Positions 1-6,778 of a DNA stretch of 8,236 nt are shown here, piece after piece. This stretch comes from DASVDK01 sp036562265 [NCBI: Thermodesulfobacteriota bacterium]. GTDB taxonomy: Bacteria > DASVDK01. Location: positions 1 to 8,236 of the forward strand of contig DATCKS010000480.1 in the NCBI GenBank assembly GCA_036562265.1, read 5' to 3'. The notes beneath the pieces were generated by a model, which worked only from the letters and a program-made list of their open reading frames with translations, searched no databases and was not told where the DNA came from. The position numbers were made by a program, and so were the translations under genes. The first letter of the stretch is position 1, and each line of letters opens with the position of its first letter.

Positions 1-2042
1 GCCTGGCCCTCCCTGGCGAGCGTCACGAGGGCCTTGAGCCGGTCGAGCACGTCGATCGTCGCCAGGCGCCCGTCGGTGAGCGCGAACTTCCCCTCCCCCG
101 TGAGCGACTCGAGGAACGTCGCCGCGTCGGTCCCCGCGCCCTTGATGTCGAGGTTCGCCGACAGGAGACCGAAGACGACCCCCTTCAGCGACGTGTTGGC
201 CGAGAGGATGTCGTTCGCCCTGACGTTCGTGAGCCGCGAGGCGAACCGCACCGACGGCACGCGGCCGCGCAGGTCGGCCACGCCGCTGCCGGTGTACGTC
301 CCGCCGTAGAGGCCGAACGTCAGGTTCTCGAGCGTGAAGACCCGGTCGCGCAGCTTGAGGTCCCCCCGCAGGTCGGTGAACTCGACCCCCTTGAGCGTCC
401 CCTGCTGGACCCGCACCGTGCCGTCGGCGGAGAGCCCCGCGACCGCGTCGCCCGAGCCGGCTCGCGTCCCGGCCGGCGCGCGCGCCGGCCCCCGCCCCGG
501 CGCGGCCGGCGACGCCGCCGGCGAGGCGGCCGCGCCCGGCTCGCCGCTCGTGGCGGCCGCGCCGGCGACGAGCGGATCGAGGTCGAGGCGCGGCGACTCG
601 AGGCTGAACCGCACGTAGCGGCGCGAGTAGTCCGGCACCTCGGCGCGCAGCGTCAGCACCGACTGCCCGATCGTCACGCGGAGCGGTTCGATCGACGCCC
701 CCTTGCCGGTGAACTTCACCGTCGCCTCGCCGTCGGTGATCGGCTCGGGGAGGGCCTGGTGCTTCACGCCGAGGTCCGTCACCCTGAGCGTGCCGGTGAC
801 GTCGAGCGGCGTTGCACCCGACGTCTGGCCGCGTACCGCGGCGTCGAGCACGGCGCGGCCGCCGAGGCCGACGCCGGCCAAGGCCGGCACGAGCGCGTCC
901 CAGCCGGCGAGCCGCGCCTCGTTCGACGTGATCTGGAGGTCGACGGCGGGGCTCGTCGGGTTCGTCACGGTGCCGGTGGCGGTCAGGACGAGCGTGTGGA
1001 GCGTCAGGACCAGCGGGTTGAGCTGGATGACCGGCGTGCCTGAGCCCGCCTGCGCGCTCGCCGTCTTCACCGAGAGCGTGAGCGGCACGCCCGGCTGCTT
1101 CGCGAAGACGGTGTCGTAGGCGATGCCGGCCGGGGTGAGATCGACCGAGAGGTCGAGCGTCGGCGCGCCGAGCGTGCCGGTCACCGCCGCCTTGATGCTC
1201 CCCGTTCCGCCGAGGGTGAGCGGCGGGGCCGCCGCGCCGCTGCGGACGCCCGCGTAGGCCGCGACCTGATCGAGGTCGAGGTCGACCAGCGACGCCTGGA
1301 GGTCGGCCGGCGCGGCCATGACGTCGGCGTTCGGTCCGAGCGGCCCCAGCGTCCCCGAGAGGGAGACGTTCTGCGGGGTGCGCGAGAGGAAGGTCGCCCG
1401 GAGGCTCACCCCGACCGGCCGGTCGAGCGAGAGGTCGCGCAGCGCGGCGTCGAGGTCGGCGACGCTCGTCGTCACCTCCTTGCCCGGCACCACGGCGCGG
1501 TCGCGGAAGGTGAGCGCCCCCTGCCGGATCTCGATCCGCTGCACGAGGAGGGCGGCGAGCGGCGAGGCGCCGTCGGGCGGCGGCGACGGCGCGGGCCCGG
1601 GGCCGGCCGGCGCCTGGCCGGGTGCGCCCAGGAGGTCGGCGATGGAGAGCACCCCCTTCGCGTCGCGCTCGACGACGATCTCCGGCCGCTCGAGCACCAG
1701 TCGCGACACGTCGATCCGCCGGGAGAGGAGCGGCAGGAGGCGGAGCTTGAGCTCCAGCCGGTCGAGCGCCACGAACCGCTCGCCCGGAGGGATGGGCCCC
1801 TCGGCCGGCGCGCCGGCCACGCCGACGACCAGGCCCTCGAGGCCGAGCGTCGGGGTCGGCAGGAACGACAGCGAGAGGCGGTCGAGGGTGATCTGCCGGC
1901 CGAGGGCGCGCTCGACCTCCGCGACGACCCGGTCGCGGTACCGGTTCACGTCGATGAACGTCGGCAGGAGCGCCAGGACGACGACGAGGAGGACGACGAC
2001 GGCGACGAACGAGGCAAGGGTCCAGCGGAGCCAGCGGGGCAT
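1..2042 (-). CDS. AsmA-family envelope protein, 5' part (3' end outside the window)
   Basis: The frame from the ATG at 2042 stays open for 680 codons to the window edge with no stop, so the C-terminus is missing. The protein starts with a basic tip (MPRWLRW) and one hydrophobic segment at about residues 8-27, then PTFIDVNRYR and an ALGRQITLDRLSLSFLPTPTLGL stretch, the usual start of AsmA-type proteins. This predicts an inner-membrane anchor with the bulk in the periplasm. The body is repetitive beta-strand-like sequence (for example VDLDLDQVAAYAG, GTGSIKAAVTGTLGAPTLDLSVDL). Pro/Ala/Gly-rich linkers lie at about residues 138-157 and 495-537. The last 140 residues (DGTVRVQQGTLKG..., FGLYGGTYTGSG, LTGEGKFALTDGRLATIDVLDRL) match the AsmA C-terminal region, so perhaps under 100 residues are missing. 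AsmA-like proteins are linked to outer-membrane assembly and lipid transport between membranes; which role applies here is unknown. The gene starts 3 nt after the gatB stop and looks translationally coupled to it. Confidence 0.88.
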   Translation of the reverse strand, partial: MPRWLRWTLASFVAVVVLLVVVLALLPTFIDVNRYRDRVVAEVERALGRQITLDRLSLSFLPTPTLGLEGLVVGVAGAPAEGPIPPGERFVALDRLELKLRLLPLLSRRIDVSRLVLERPEIVVERDAKGVLSIADLLGAPGQAPAGPGPAPSPPPDGASPLAALLVQRIEIRQGALTFRDRAVVPGKEVTTSVADLDAALRDLSLDRPVGVSLRATFLSRTPQNVSLSGTLGPLGPNADVMAAPADLQASLVDLDLDQVAAYAGVRSGAAAPPLTLGGTGSIKAAVTGTLGAPTLDLSVDLTPAGIAYDTVFAKQPGVPLTLSVKTASAQAGSGTPVIQLNPLVLTLHTLVLTATGTVTNPTSPAVDLQITSNEARLAGWDALVPALAGVGLGGRAVLDAAVRGQTSGATPLDVTGTLRVTDLGVKHQALPEPITDGEATVKFTGKGASIEPLRVTIGQSVLTLRAEVPDYSRRYVRFSLESPRLDLDPLVAGAAATSGEPGAAASPAASPAAPGRGPARAPAGTRAGSGDAVAGLSADGTVRVQQGTLKGVEFTDLRGDLKLRDRVFTLENLTFGLYGGTYTGSGVADLRGRVPSVRFASRLTNVRANDILSANTSLKGVVFGLLSANLDIKGAGTDAATFLESLTGEGKFALTDGRLATIDVLDRLKALVTLAREGQ
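471..490. repeat. Perfect 20-bp GC-only palindrome inside the AsmA-like gene
   Basis: GGCCGGCGCG is followed directly by its reverse complement CGCGCCGGCC with no loop. It lies in the Pro/Ala/Gly-rich linker (about residues 495-537) of the AsmA-like protein, in an almost purely G/C stretch (about 470-570). The composition alone could produce it. Confidence 0.7.
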
Positions 2043-2045
2043 ACG

Positions 2046-3530
2046 CTACCCACCTCCCGCGAGCGCCTTGCGCAGGAGGTCGTTCACCACCTTCGGGTTG
2101 GCGCGTCCCTGCGTCGCTCGCATGACCTGCCCGACGAAGAAGCCGAAGAGCTTCTCCTTGCCGGCGCGATAGCCGGCGACCTGCTCGGGGTTCGCGGCGA
2201 GGATGTCGGCGATGATCGTCTCGAGCGCGGCGGTGTCGGAGACCTGCGCGAGGCCCTTCGCCTCGACGATCGCCTCGGGGTCGGCCCCCGTGGCGTACAT
2301 CTCCTCGAAGACCGCCTTGGCCGTGTTGCGGTTGATGGTGCCGCGGTCGACCAGGGCGAGGAGCGCCGCCAGCCGCTCCGGGGGGAGCGGCACCGCGGCG
2401 AGGTCCTTCAGGTCGGCGGCGTCGCGGCCGTCCTCCTTGAGCTTGCGGAGGACCTCCCCCATGACCCAGTTGCTGGTCTCCTTGTAGAGCGCCGCGTCGG
2501 CCCCCTTGCCGTCTCGCGTCGCGGCGTAGGCCCGTGCCGCGGCCTCGAAGTAGTCGGCCAGGCCGCGCGACGCGGTGAGGACGCCGGCATCGTAGGGGGG
2601 TAGCCCGTAGTCGCGCACGAAGCGGTCGCGCTTCTCGTCGGGCAACTCCGGCATGGCGCGCCGCACCTCCTCGATCCAGGCGGCCGACACCTCGAGCGGC
2701 AGGAGGTCCGGGTCGGGGAAGTAGCGGTAGTCGTGCGCGCTCTCCTTGCTGCGCATCGCCAGCGTCACGCCCCGGTCGGGATCGTAGAGACGCGTCTCCT
2801 GCACGATCCGCTCGCCGGCGTCGATCGCCTTCGACTGCCGCACCACCTCGTAGGCGAGCGCCTCCTGGACGAAGCGGAAGGAGTTGAGGTTCTTGATCTC
2901 CACCTTCGTGCCGAAGCCGTCCGTCCCCCTCGGCCGGACCGAGACGTTCGCGTCGCAGCGGAAGTTGCCCTCCTCCATGTTCGCGTCCGAGACGTCGAGG
3001 TAGCGGAGCAGCTCCCGCAGCCGCCGGAGGTAGGCGGCGGCCTCCTCGGCGCTGCGCAGGTCCGGCTCGGAGACGATCTCGAGCAGCGGCACGCCGGCCC
3101 GGTTGAAGTCGACGTAGGAGTAGGGGCCGTCGAGGCCCGGCCACTCGTGGCTGCTCTTGCCGACGTCCTCCTCGATGTGCGCGCGGGTGATGCCGACGCG
3201 CTTGCCGTCCACCTCGATCCACCCCTTCCGGCAGATCGGCAGCTCGTACTGGGAGATCTGGTAGTTCTTCGGCATGTCCGGGTAGAAGTAGTGCTTCCGC
3301 GCGAACCGCGAGACCGGCGCGATCTCGCAGTGGAGCGCGAGCCCCACCCGCATGGCCAGCTCGACCACCCGCCGGTTCAGCACCGGCAGCACGCCCGGCA
3401 GCCCGAGGCACACGGGGCAGACCTGCGTGTTGGGCGGGGCGCCGAACGTCGTGGGGCACCCGCACCAGATCTTGGTCCGGGTCTTGAGCTGCACGTGGAC
3501 TTCGAGTCCGATGATCGCTTCGTACACCAT
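2046..3530 (-). CDS. gatB: Aspartyl/glutamyl-tRNA(Asn/Gln) amidotransferase subunit B
   Basis: GatB is the tRNA-binding and ATP-dependent kinase subunit of GatCAB. It activates the side chain of Glu-tRNA(Gln) or Asp-tRNA(Asn) so that ammonia released by GatA can amidate it. The 494 residues are close to the family norm. Visible hallmarks: [12 protein letters not shown] at the N-terminus (E10 and H12 at the metal site), [11 protein letters not shown] near residue 118, and the GatB signature [13 protein letters not shown] at about 140-152. The N-terminal cradle holds C23-x-C25 and C38-x-x-C41, a possible metal site. The C-terminal third ([18 protein letters not shown]... [20 protein letters not shown]) is the YqeY-like tRNA-binding tail. 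The ATG at 3530 follows the epimerase TGA by one base. A GAGGA at 3546-3542, 11 nt upstream, is a modest ribosome site, so coupling probably helps initiation. An epimerase gene separates it from gatA, which is unusual. Confidence 0.98.
   Translation of the reverse strand: MVYEAIIGLEVHVQLKTRTKIWCGCPTTFGAPPNTQVCPVCLGLPGVLPVLNRRVVELAMRVGLALHCEIAPVSRFARKHYFYPDMPKNYQISQYELPICRKGWIEVDGKRVGITRAHIEEDVGKSSHEWPGLDGPYSYVDFNRAGVPLLEIVSEPDLRSAEEAAAYLRRLRELLRYLDVSDANMEEGNFRCDANVSVRPRGTDGFGTKVEIKNLNSFRFVQEALAYEVVRQSKAIDAGERIVQETRLYDPDRGVTLAMRSKESAHDYRYFPDPDLLPLEVSAAWIEEVRRAMPELPDEKRDRFVRDYGLPPYDAGVLTASRGLADYFEAAARAYAATRDGKGADAALYKETSNWVMGEVLRKLKEDGRDAADLKDLAAVPLPPERLAALLALVDRGTINRNTAKAVFEEMYATGADPEAIVEAKGLAQVSDTAALETIIADILAANPEQVAGYRAGKEKLFGFFVGQVMRATQGRANPKVVNDLLRKALAGGG
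2049..2058 (-). promoter_or_regulatory. Strong Shine-Dalgarno of asmA-like gene, inside the gatB 3' end
   Basis: The minus strand reads GGGAGGTGGG here. The GGAGGT core is at 2057-2052, 9 nt before the ATG at 2042. The motif is built from the last three glycine codons of gatB (GGA GGT GGG), just before its TAG. It supports the chosen asmA start and coupling of the two genes. Confidence 0.7.
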
Positions 3531-3531
3531 G

Positions 3532-4482
3532 TCAGGACGGGTCCTCGAGCCAGCGGGCGAACCGGCCGAGGCCTTCCTCGATCGGCACCCGCGGCGTGTA
3601 ACCGAAGAGCCGGTGCGCCCGGCTCACGTCGGCGTAGGTGATCGTGACGTCGCCCGGCTGGGCCGGGAGCCGCTCGACGAGGGCCGGCCGGCCGAGCTGC
3701 CGCTCGAGCATCGCCACCAGCTCGGCGAGCGACGTGGTGCGCGAGCCGCCGAGGTTCACGATCTCGTAGGGCTGCGGCCGGTCGAGCGCGGCCACGACGC
3801 CGTCGACGATGTCGTCGATGTAGGTGTAGTCGCGCTGCGACGAGCCGTCGCCGTAGAGCGTGACCGGGCGGCCCTCCTTGATCGCCCGCGCGAACTTGTG
3901 GATGGCCATCTCGGGCCGCTGCCTCGGGCCGTAGACCGTGAAGAAGCGCAGGCAGGTCACCGGCAGGCCGTAGAGGTGGTGGTACGTGAAGCAGAGTTCC
4001 TCGTTGGCCTTCTTGGTGGCGGCGTAGGGCGACACCGGCCGATCGACCCGCATGTCCTCGCGGAACGGCACCTCGCCCGACTCCCCGTACACCGACGAGG
4101 ACGAACCGAAGAGGAAGTTCTTCACGCCGCGCCGGCGCGCCACCTCGAGCATCACCGTGGTGCCGAGACCGTTGACCGACTGGTAGAGGAGCGGCTCCTC
4201 GATCGAGGGGCGCACGCCGGCCCGCGCCGCCAGGTGGATGATCGCGTCGACGTCGTGCCGCGCCGCCAGGTCGTGCATGGTCGCCTCGTCGCGGATGTCG
4301 GCCTCGACGATCGTGCAGGCCGGGTGCGCGGCGGCCCGGCGGACGTTGCGCCGCTTGATGGCCGGGTCGTAGAAGTCGTCGAAGTTGTCGACGACCACCA
4401 CCCGCCGCCCGGCCGCGAGCAGGCGCTCCACGACGTGGCTGCCGATGAAGCCGGCCCCGCCGGTGACGAGCACGGCGCCCAC
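3532..4482 (-). CDS. NAD-dependent sugar-nucleotide epimerase, UDP-glucuronate 4-epimerase-like (extended SDR)
   Basis: The 316-residue protein has the full extended-SDR layout. The NAD-binding GGAGFIGS lies at residues 8-15 and [13 protein letters not shown] follows the second strand with an acidic NAD-selective residue (D32). Then come ADIRD near 61, [15 protein letters not shown] at 83-97, SSSSVYG at 127-133, and the catalytic pair Y153/K157 in YAATK. The stretch [24 protein letters not shown] (178-201) with [17 protein letters not shown] resembles UDP-glucuronate/UDP-galacturonate 4-epimerases more than classic GalE, but substrate cannot be proved by eye. The likely role is cytoplasmic supply of a uronic acid or hexose nucleotide for LPS, capsule or exopolysaccharide. 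No glycosyltransferase lies nearby. The start is GTG at 4482, one base after the gatA TGA, and puts the Rossmann motif at the usual distance from the N-terminus. No clear Shine-Dalgarno is seen, so translation is probably coupled to gatA. Its place between gatA and gatB is the odd point. Confidence 0.9.
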   Translation of the reverse strand: MGAVLVTGGAGFIGSHVVERLLAAGRRVVVVDNFDDFYDPAIKRRNVRRAAAHPACTIVEADIRDEATMHDLAARHDVDAIIHLAARAGVRPSIEEPLLYQSVNGLGTTVMLEVARRRGVKNFLFGSSSSVYGESGEVPFREDMRVDRPVSPYAATKKANEELCFTYHHLYGLPVTCLRFFTVYGPRQRPEMAIHKFARAIKEGRPVTLYGDGSSQRDYTYIDDIVDGVVAALDRPQPYEIVNLGGSRTTSLAELVAMLERQLGRPALVERLPAQPGDVTITYADVSRAHRLFGYTPRVPIEEGLGRFARWLEDPS

Positions 4483-4483
4483 G

Positions 4484-5959
4484 TCAGCGCCCCAGCGGCG
4501 GACGCCTGGTGTGGTGGTCCGTCTCGAGCTGATAGGCGTGCGCGGCGCGCAGGAGCCGCTCCTCCTCGAAGGCCGGGGCGACGAGCTGCGCGCCCACGGG
4601 GAGCCCGCCCACGAAGCCGCACGGCATCGAGAGGCCGGGCAGGCCCGCGAGGTTCACCGGGATCGTGTACACGTCGTTCAGGTACATCGTGAGCGGGTCA
4701 TCCGTCTTCTCGCCGAGACGGAACGCCGGCGTCGGCGCGGTCGGCGTGAGGAGCAGGTCGGCCTTCGCGAACGCCTGCTCGAAGTCGCGGGCGATCAGCG
4801 TGCGGACCTGCGACGCCTTGAGGTAGTAGGCGTCGTAGTAGCCGGAGGAGAGCGCGTAGGTGCCGATCAGGATGCGCCGCTTCACCTCCGCGCCGAAGCC
4901 CTCCGCCCGCGTCCGCTCGTACATGTCGAGGAGGTTCTCCGGGGCGGGCGTGCGGTAGCCGTAGCGCACGCCGTCGTAGCGGGCGAGGTTCGACGACGCC
5001 TCGGCCGGCGCCACGATGTAGTAGGCGCAGATGCCCTGCATCGACGTCGGCAGGGAGACGTCGACGAGGGTCGCCCCGAGCGACTCGAAGACCTTCGCCG
5101 CCTCGCGGACGAGGCGAGCGACCTCCGGGTCGAGCCCCTCGCCGAAGAACTCCCTCGGCAGGCCGATCCTGAGCCCCTTCGCCCCGTCCCGACCGGCGCG
5201 GCCGAGCGCCTCGACCGTGTTCGGCACCGGCCGGTCGACCGAGGTCGAGTCGAGCGGGTCGTGCCCCGCGATGGCGTCGAGCAGGTACGCGCAGTCGAGG
5301 GCGCCCGCGCCGAAGGGGCCGGCCTGGTCGAGCGACGAGGCGAAGGCGACCATCCCGTACCGGGAGACCCGCCCGTACGTCGGCTTGAGCCCGGTCACGC
5401 CGCAGAGGGCCGCCGGCTGCCGGATGGAGCCGCCCGTGTCCGTTCCGAGGGTGCCGCACGCCTCGCCCGCGGCCACGGCGGCGGCCGAGCCGCCGGAGGA
5501 GCCGCCCGGCGCCCGCTCGGGGTCCCAGGGGTTCCGCGTGGGGCCGAACGCCGAGTTCTCCGTCGACGACCCCATGGCGAACTCGTCCATGTTGAGCTTG
5601 CCGAGGAGGACGGCGCGCGCCGCCCGGAGGCGCGAGACGACCGTCGCGTCGTACACCGGGACGTAGCGCTCGAGGATCTTCGATCCGCAGGTCGTGGGGA
5701 CCCCCTTCGTGCAGAACAGGTCCTTCACCGCCACCGGGACGCCGGCCAGGGGCGGCAGCGCGCGTCCCGCGGCCCGGTCGCGGTCGACCGCCTCGGCCTC
5801 GGCCAGCGCGGAGTCGGCCGTGACGGTCAGGTAGGCGTGCACGGTCGGCTCGACCGCGCGGATGCGCTCGAGGATCGCCTCGGTGAGGGCGCGTGCGGTG
5901 ATCTCGCGGCGGGCGAGCCGCTCGACTGCCTGCGCGAGCGACAGGTCGGCGAGGCTCAT
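4484..5959 (-). CDS. gatA: Aspartyl/glutamyl-tRNA(Asn/Gln) amidotransferase subunit A (glutaminase)
   Basis: GatA is an amidase-signature enzyme that hydrolyses glutamine and passes ammonia to GatB. The Ser-cisSer-Lys triad is complete: K79 in GVPVAVKD, S154 in the Gly/Ser-rich [15 protein letters not shown], and nucleophile S178 in [12 protein letters not shown]. These fall on the same residue numbers known for Staphylococcus aureus GatA. Other family marks are [22 protein letters not shown] (118-139), [28 protein letters not shown], and a C-terminal [14 protein letters not shown]. The length of 491 is normal, with no truncation. The ATG at 5959 overlaps the gatC TGA in an ATGA junction. AAGGTG at 5970-5965, 5 nt upstream, serves as ribosome site. 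It acts in the cytoplasm as part of the GatCAB trimer. Confidence 0.98.
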   Translation of the reverse strand: MSLADLSLAQAVERLARREITARALTEAILERIRAVEPTVHAYLTVTADSALAEAEAVDRDRAAGRALPPLAGVPVAVKDLFCTKGVPTTCGSKILERYVPVYDATVVSRLRAARAVLLGKLNMDEFAMGSSTENSAFGPTRNPWDPERAPGGSSGGSAAAVAAGEACGTLGTDTGGSIRQPAALCGVTGLKPTYGRVSRYGMVAFASSLDQAGPFGAGALDCAYLLDAIAGHDPLDSTSVDRPVPNTVEALGRAGRDGAKGLRIGLPREFFGEGLDPEVARLVREAAKVFESLGATLVDVSLPTSMQGICAYYIVAPAEASSNLARYDGVRYGYRTPAPENLLDMYERTRAEGFGAEVKRRILIGTYALSSGYYDAYYLKASQVRTLIARDFEQAFAKADLLLTPTAPTPAFRLGEKTDDPLTMYLNDVYTIPVNLAGLPGLSMPCGFVGGLPVGAQLVAPAFEEERLLRAAHAYQLETDHHTRRPPLGR

Positions 5960-6246
5960 TCGATCACCTTCGGCACCCGGAAGACCGGCCCCGTCGCGTC
6001 CGGCGCGTTCGAGAGCGCCTCCTCGCGGGAGAGGCAGGGGCGCGGCTCGTCGTCCCGCATCGGGGTGGCGCCCGGCACCGCGGTCATCGTCGGCGGCACG
6101 CCGCTGGTGTCGAGCGCCTTCATCTGGTCGACGTACTCGAGGATGCGGGCAAGCTGGCCCGCCAGGGCCGCCCGCTCGGCGGGCGCAAGGTGGATGCGCG
6201 CGAGGCTCGAGACGTGGATCAAGGTGGCTTCCCAGTCGGTGCTCAC
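5956..6246 (-). CDS. gatC: Aspartyl/glutamyl-tRNA(Asn/Gln) amidotransferase subunit C
   Basis: GatC is the small belt-like subunit that wraps between GatA and GatB and stabilises the complex. The 96 residues match the family well along their whole length: [14 protein letters not shown] near the N-terminus, [22 protein letters not shown] in the middle, then [22 protein letters not shown] and FRVPKVIE at the C-terminus. The start is GTG at 6246, immediately after the TGA of the PilZ gene. GGAGGT at 6257-6252, 5 nt upstream, sets this start. The gene overlaps gatA by 4 nt, the usual coupled arrangement for equimolar subunits. Confidence 0.97.
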   Translation of the reverse strand: MSTDWEATLIHVSSLARIHLAPAERAALAGQLARILEYVDQMKALDTSGVPPTMTAVPGATPMRDDEPRPCLSREEALSNAPDATGPVFRVPKVIE

Positions 6247-6651
6247 TCAGGACCTCCGGTTCTGGGCGATGAAGTCGAGAATCGCCTGGCGGTCGGCGTC
6301 GGCGATCCGCGTGAACGCCACGCCGCAGCGGTACTCGTCGGGCACCCCCTGCGTCGTCAGATCGGCCCAGACCACCACCGCGTCCGCGCGCACGCCGCGC
6401 GGCGCGCGGACGCCCGCCGTCACCAGCGGGCGGTTGTCCGGGAGGTAGACGGTCAGCGAGAGGCGGGTGCCGACCTCGAGCGGCGCCGGCAGCACGAGGA
6501 GCAACCCCCCGCCCCCGAGCGTCCTGAGCGCCGTCGTCCGGGGGTCTCCGCCCGGCTGGACGACGTACTCGACCGGCAACGACACGTCGAGACGCGGGTG
6601 CTGGCGCCGCTGCAACGATGCCACGCCCCAGCGTGCGTCCTCGTCGGCCAT
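6247..6651 (-). CDS. Small PilZ-domain protein with a degenerate second c-di-GMP motif
   Basis: A stand-alone PilZ protein of 134 residues from the ATG at 6651. The frame also allows a GTG at 6672 (141 residues). The ATG is preferred because GAGGGG at 6664-6659 sits 7 nt upstream, while the GTG has its purine run touching it. Numbering from the GTG, the N-terminal QRRQHPRLD supplies the RxxxR motif (R23/R27) typical of cyclic-di-GMP binding. The rest reads as the PilZ barrel: [62 protein letters not shown]. The second motif, normally [D/N]xSxxG, is here TLGGGG (51-56), lacking both the acidic/Asn and the Ser. Ligand binding is therefore uncertain. A segment near 85-95 ([10 protein letters not shown]) looks inserted relative to usual PilZ domains and is encoded by a large inverted repeat. 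It is the first gene after the predicted promoter and abuts gatC. Target and function are unknown. Confidence 0.8.
   Translation of the reverse strand: MADEDARWGVASLQRRQHPRLDVSLPVEYVVQPGGDPRTTALRTLGGGGLLLVLPAPLEVGTRLSLTVYLPDNRPLVTAGVRAPRGVRADAVVVWADLTTQGVPDEYRCGVAFTRIADADRQAILDFIAQNRRS
6252..6257 (-). promoter_or_regulatory. Shine-Dalgarno of gatC
   Basis: A perfect GGAGGT lies within the last codons of the PilZ gene, 5 nt before the GTG start of gatC at 6246. It decides the non-ATG start and indicates that gatC is read from the pilZ transcript. Confidence 0.65.
6380..6413. repeat. 12-bp perfect inverted repeat with 10-nt loop, within pilZ
   Basis: The arms GCGTCCGCGCGC (6380-6391) and GCGCGCGGACGC (6402-6413) are exact reverse complements separated by 10 nt. 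In the pilZ mRNA this would form a very stable GC stem. There is no T run after it, and it lies inside coding sequence, so it is not an intrinsic terminator. It encodes the repeated peptide [10 protein letters not shown]. Confidence 0.75.
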
Positions 6652-6658
6652 GCGCGAC

Positions 6659-6664
6659 CCCCTC
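6659..6664 (-). promoter_or_regulatory. Shine-Dalgarno that selects the PilZ start
   Basis: GAGGGG on the minus strand, 7 nt before the ATG at 6651, favours that codon over the in-frame GTG at 6672. Confidence 0.45.
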
Positions 6665-6748
6665 GTCGTCACCCTCTCGCCCGACGGACCGCTGCTCTTC
6701 GGCCGGCTCGATGCCGCTCCGCGGAGGGCGTTGCTCGAAAAGTCAGAA

Positions 6749-6778
6749 AGTATAGCAGGGTCGATAGCTTAAGGGCAA
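6749..6778 (-). promoter_or_regulatory. Predicted sigma70-type promoter with extended -10, driving pilZ-gatCA-epimerase-gatB-asmA
   Basis: On the minus strand TTGCCC (6778-6773, 4 of 6 to TTGACA) is followed by an 18-nt spacer and TATACT (6754-6749, 5 of 6 to TATAAT). The -10 is preceded by TG plus one base (6757-6755), giving an extended -10. The site lies in the only clearly AT-richer patch of the window. The -35 overlaps the last codons and stop of the transporter gene. Transcription would begin near 6742, leaving about 90 nt of leader before the ATG at 6651. The leader (about 6742-6652) holds only a small 10-bp palindrome at 6717-6726 and no recognisable riboswitch. Confidence 0.6.

Noticed and set aside
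1318-2172. Plus-strand open frame opposite the start of the AsmA-like gene
   Set aside because: Ser/Arg-rich shadow frame. The minus-strand frame has a membrane anchor, AsmA motifs and a strong ribosome site.
38-3786. Recurrent CCGGTCGAGC word (near 39, 1418, 1756, 3778)
   Set aside because: Each minus-strand occurrence lies in coding sequence and reads in frame as Leu-Asp-Arg-like codons. Codon bias explains it, and spacing is irregular.
3352-4692. Plus-strand open frames opposite gatB and the epimerase (also 2733-3641)
   Set aside because: Composition is typical of the complementary reading of GC-rich codons and spans several real gene boundaries.
4385-6448. Long plus-strand open frame (687 codons) opposite gatA, gatC and the epimerase
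   Set aside because: Its translation is Arg/Ala/Gly/Glu-rich low-complexity sequence with no domain. It is an antisense shadow of high-GC genes with clear family matches.
6652-6768. Possible riboswitch, tRNA or terminator between the transporter and pilZ
   Set aside because: Only a 10-bp palindrome (6717-6726) and short stems are visible; there is no T run, no tRNA fold and no known riboswitch core.
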